The position numbers and the translations under genes are program-made. A DNA stretch of 64,000 nucleotides from Streptomyces gelaticus. Its GTDB lineage: Bacteria; Actinomycetota; Actinomycetes; Streptomycetales; Streptomycetaceae. The notes below the pieces were generated by a model that did not search any database, was not told the origin of the DNA, and worked only from the letters and a program-made list of their open reading frames with translations. The DNA lies in assembly GCF_014649535.1 (NCBI RefSeq), contig NZ_BMTF01000014.1, forward strand, positions 1 to 64,000. The letters run 5' to 3'. This document shows positions 61,276 through 64,000 of this stretch, one piece after another (within the stretch, counting starts at the first letter, position 1; each line of letters begins with the position of its first letter).

Positions 61276-62277
61276 ATGAACAACCATCGTGACCGAGGTC
61301 AGCACACGGCCCCGCCCGTACCCTTCGACCCGGAACTGAACCCCACCCTGGAGACACTGGGGCCCCCGCACGAGAACGCGCCCGCGTCGGCCGACCAGAT
61401 TCCCCGGTGGCGCGCGCTCCTCGCGAAAGCGGACCCGACACTCGACGAGTTGCGCGACCGGGGCAGGTTCGAAGTCCACGAACGATTGGTGCCCGGCCCG
61501 TCCGGCGCGCCGGACGTTTCCCTGCTCGTCGCACGGCCCGCCGGGTTGTACGAAGGCGCACCGGTCATTTACCACATGCACGGCGGAGGCATGATCAGCG
61601 GAACCAGCCGGACAGGGATGGAGACAATCCTGCGGGAGTGGGCCGAACCCCTCGAACTCGTCGTAGTCTCCGTCGACTACCGACTGGCCCCGGAGTTCCC
61701 GTACCCGGCGTCCATCGAGGACTGCTACGCCGGACTCATGTGGATCTCCCGCCACGCCGCAGCCGTCGGCGGGGACCCGCAGCGCATTGTCATCGTGGGT
61801 GGTAGTGCCGGCGGGGGTCTTACCGCCTCACTCGCGCTGATGGCACGAGACCGTCAAGGTCCCCGGCTCATAGGTCAGCTGATGATGTGTCCGATGCTCG
61901 ACGACCGCAACGACAGCCCTTCCGCCCACCAGATGGCGGGCCTCGGAGTATGGGATCGGCATGCCAACGATCTGGGCTGGGTCTCTCTCCTCGGTGCGGC
62001 CCGAGGCAGCGCACACCTCTCCATGTACGCCGCTGCGGCCCGCGCGGCGGACCTCTCGGGTCTGCCACCTGCCTATGTCGATGTCGGTGCCGCGGAGACC
62101 TTTCGCGACGAGAACGTCCTCTACGCGACGCGCATCTGGCAAGCGGGCGGTGACGCCGAACTGCACGTCTGGGCGGGCGGGTTCCACGGCTTCGATCAGC
62201 TGGCACCTCACACCGACATCGCGAGGGATGCCCGTCACACCCGGTTCCGCTGGCTGTGCCGCGTTCTGAAACGCTGA
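61276..62277 (+). CDS. HSL-family alpha/beta hydrolase (esterase)
   Basis: A 333-residue hormone-sensitive-lipase-type esterase. The oxyanion motif is HGGG (102-105), the nucleophile elbow GGSAGGG gives S177, VDYRLAPEFPYPA is diagnostic, and the C-terminal GGFHGF gives H304, with the acid in ETFRDEN. ATG 61276 follows GGAGG. No signal peptide is seen. It stands alone and the substrate is a short or medium acyl ester of unknown kind. Confidence 0.92.
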   Translation: MNNHRDRGQHTAPPVPFDPELNPTLETLGPPHENAPASADQIPRWRALLAKADPTLDELRDRGRFEVHERLVPGPSGAPDVSLLVARPAGLYEGAPVIYHMHGGGMISGTSRTGMETILREWAEPLELVVVSVDYRLAPEFPYPASIEDCYAGLMWISRHAAAVGGDPQRIVIVGGSAGGGLTASLALMARDRQGPRLIGQLMMCPMLDDRNDSPSAHQMAGLGVWDRHANDLGWVSLLGAARGSAHLSMYAAAARAADLSGLPPAYVDVGAAETFRDENVLYATRIWQAGGDAELHVWAGGFHGFDQLAPHTDIARDARHTRFRWLCRVLKR

Positions 62278-62286
62278 ACGCACGGC

Positions 62287-62313
62287 GTACGGGCGAGCGG
62301 GCCCAGCCCGTAC
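62287..62313 (+). terminator. Hairpin terminator after the esterase
   Basis: GTACGGGC and GCCCGTAC form a perfect 8-bp stem, ten bases after the esterase stop. Confidence 0.65.
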
Positions 62314-62320
62314 GTGCCCC

Positions 62321-62349
62321 GGGGGACCGTCCGCCCGGATCGGTCCCCC
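62321..62349. terminator. Second hairpin between convergent genes
   Basis: GGGGGACCG, 11-base loop, CGGTCCCCC: perfect 9-bp stem. It could terminate the convergent glutamate-synthase-like gene. The rest of the gap to 62503 shows nothing. Confidence 0.55.
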
Positions 62350-62503
62350 GGCCGATCGGTCGTGCGGGCTGACGGCTGCGAATGCTGGGGGACGTACGGC
62401 TGGGCCACGCTCCGGCAGCGAGTCGACGACCGGCCCACCGAACTGCATGACGAAGCACTCCGGTACGCCAGGGGCCCGGCCATCGATCCCCGCGAGTCAC
62501 GCC

Positions 62504-64000
62504 TCAGCCGGTCGGCTTCCGGAGAGGGGTCGGTCCGCTGGTGAGCAGTGCGGTGATCTCCTGGGCGAGCTCCGGGCCGAGTTCGCCCCAGCCGTCCTTG
62601 TAGCCGTAAACGCTCGCCAGGGTGCGGGCGTCATAGTCGCCGTTCATGATCTCGATGTCGGTGGTGGTGATGAGTGCCGGGTGGACGACGCCGACGGCTC
62701 CCGAGACCTTCAGCAGCTCCTTGCGCAGGGTGCGCAGGTAGACAGCGGCCCGGGTGGCCTTCGAGGGTGCGTCGACGCCGCGCACCAGCCACGGGTTCTG
62801 GGTGGCGATGCCGGTGGGGCACTTGTCGGTGTGGCATTTCTGTGCCTGGATGCAGCCGATGGACAGCATTGCCTCACGGGCGACGTTGATCATGTCGGCA
62901 CCGAGGGCGAAGGCGACGGCGGCGTTCTCGGGCAGGCCGAGCTTGCCGGAGCCGATGAAGGTGAGGTCGTCGGTCAGACCCCGCTCGGCGAACGTGCCGT
63001 AGACGCGGGAGAAGCCCATCCGGAACGGCAGCGACACCGAGTCGGTGAAGATCAGGGGAGCCGCCCCCGTGCCGCCCTCGCCCCCGTCGATGGTCACGAA
63101 GTCGACCCCTCGATCACCACGCGCCATCAGCGTGGCCAGCTCCTGCCAGAAGCTCATCTCCCCCACAGCGCTCTTGATCCCGACTGGCAGACCGGTCTCG
63201 GTGGCGAGCAGCTCCACGAAGTCGAGCATCGAGTCGACGTCGTGGAACGCGGTGTGCCGAGAGGGGGAGGCGCAGTCCTTGCCGGCCGGGATGCCGCGGA
63301 TCTCGGCGATCTCGGGGGTCACCTTCGCACCCGGCAGCATCCCGCCCAGCCCCGGCTTGGCGCCCTGGGAGAGCTTGATCTCGATCGCCTTGACCGGGGC
63401 GCCGGCGACCACGTCCTTGAGCTTGTCGAGGTTGAAGGTGCCGTCCTCGTTGCGGCAACCGAAGTAGGACGTCCCGATCTGGAGGACGAGATCACCGCCG
63501 TTGCGGTGGAACGGCGAGAGGCCGCCCTCGCCCGTGTTCTGCATGGTGCCGGCCAGCGCCGCGCCCTTGTTGAGCGCCGTGATGGCCGCGCCGGACAGCG
63601 ATCCGAAGCTCATGGCCGAGATATTCACGACACTTGCCGGCCGGAATGCCTTGGCGCGCCCGCGCGGGCCGCCCAGCACCTTGGCCGAAGGCAGTGGGGC
63701 CTGCGGGTCGTGCAGGTCGGGCAGCGTGCCGGCGAACGTACGCTGCTTCACGTACGCGTGGCCTTGCACGTGCTCGACGTCCACGTCGGTTCCGAACCCG
63801 AAGTAGTTGTTCTCCTCCTTCGCCGACGCATAGATCCAGGTGCGCTGGTCACGGCTGAACGGGCGCTCTTCCTCGTTGGACGTCACGACGTACTGCCGCA
63901 GCTCCGGCCCGATCGTCTCCAGCAGGTACCGGGCGTGCCCGATCACGGGGAAGTTTCTGAGCAGCGCGTGCTTCTTCTGGACGAGGTCGCGGGCAGCCAC
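62504..64000 (-). CDS. FMN-binding glutamate-synthase-like protein (start beyond window)
   Basis: 498 residues visible of a GltB-FMN-domain protein. It has MSFGSLSGAAITALNKGA, VTIDGGEGGTGAAP and IGSGKLGLPENAAVAFALGAD for flavin binding, then a 3Fe-4S cysteine cluster SIGCIQAQKCHTDKCPTG. It lacks the glutaminase and FAD subunits of true glutamate synthase, as in YerD-type relatives of unknown function. The visible frame is open to the window edge, and the normal N-terminus (about 40 more residues) should lie outside. Confidence 0.9.
   Translation of the reverse strand: MAARDLVQKKHALLRNFPVIGHARYLLETIGPELRQYVVTSNEEERPFSRDQRTWIYASAKEENNYFGFGTDVDVEHVQGHAYVKQRTFAGTLPDLHDPQAPLPSAKVLGGPRGRAKAFRPASVVNISAMSFGSLSGAAITALNKGAALAGTMQNTGEGGLSPFHRNGGDLVLQIGTSYFGCRNEDGTFNLDKLKDVVAGAPVKAIEIKLSQGAKPGLGGMLPGAKVTPEIAEIRGIPAGKDCASPSRHTAFHDVDSMLDFVELLATETGLPVGIKSAVGEMSFWQELATLMARGDRGVDFVTIDGGEGGTGAAPLIFTDSVSLPFRMGFSRVYGTFAERGLTDDLTFIGSGKLGLPENAAVAFALGADMINVAREAMLSIGCIQAQKCHTDKCPTGIATQNPWLVRGVDAPSKATRAAVYLRTLRKELLKVSGAVGVVHPALITTTDIEIMNGDYDARTLASVYGYKDGWGELGPELAQEITALLTSGPTPLRKPTG

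Overview
The window looks like a piece of a Streptomyces (or close actinomycete) chromosome. It is uniformly GC-rich, uses GTG and TTG starts freely, and packs genes into operons with 4-bp stop/start overlaps. Many of its families are typical of Streptomyces: SAV_2336-like proteins, CGNR zinc-finger regulators, DUF3100, trypco2 and TetR-controlled glycosidases. No tRNA, rRNA, CRISPR array or intact insertion sequence was seen. Transposase scraps and broken genes at about 9.0-9.5, 11.0-11.7, 28.3-29.1, 49.4 and 58.8-59.3 kb mark it as accessory DNA.

Layout. 0-9 kb: a cut TetR gene, a GNAT acetyltransferase, an enoyl-CoA hydratase with a local double frameshift, then sugar module 1 (GH1, MFS and GH3, divergent from a regulator with two TetR domains). 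9-13 kb: a frameshifted gene, an MFS exporter, IS5 debris and a short-chain dehydrogenase. 13-20.7 kb: a compact four-gene operon, trypco2 > trypsin-VMAP > MoxR AAA+ > vWA/pseudokinase/Nudix-like protein. It is bracketed by a 36-bp inverted repeat and is a vWA-MoxR-VMAP type conflict (probable defence) system. This is the most interesting locus here. 21-24.3 kb: unrecognised genes. 24.7-28.3 kb: an FAD monooxygenase and a drug-efflux MFS divergent from their TetR. 29.2-37.1 kb: sugar module 2 (GH1, TetR, GH36 and MFS) plus a secreted discoidin-tailed hydrolase. All three promoters carry the same dyad, so they form one inferred TetR regulon.

37.5-40.3 kb: two lipoproteins and a sensor kinase with no response regulator in the window. 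40.4-48.6 kb: a catabolic cluster (RBBP9-like hydrolase, MFS, TauD dioxygenase, quinone oxidoreductase, BKACE) with an AraC-family regulator and an acyl-CoA ligase. Two tandem-repeat sites of identical design lie before the BKACE operon and in the AraC/ligase interval. 49.9-56.2 kb: a second catabolic operon (3-hydroxyisobutyrate-type dehydrogenase, aldehyde dehydrogenase, M20 amidohydrolase, DUF3100 transporter) behind an RpiR regulator. 56.6-58.8 kb: a ureohydrolase-fold enzyme and a partner gene divergent from a CGNR regulator. 58.8-64 kb: a chimeric pseudogene, a Cfr-like 23S rRNA methyltransferase with a long leader, an HSL-type esterase and a cut FMN-dependent glutamate-synthase-like protein.

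Function assignments rest on motif and family recognition by eye. Operators, regulons and pathways are inferences from repeats and gene order.
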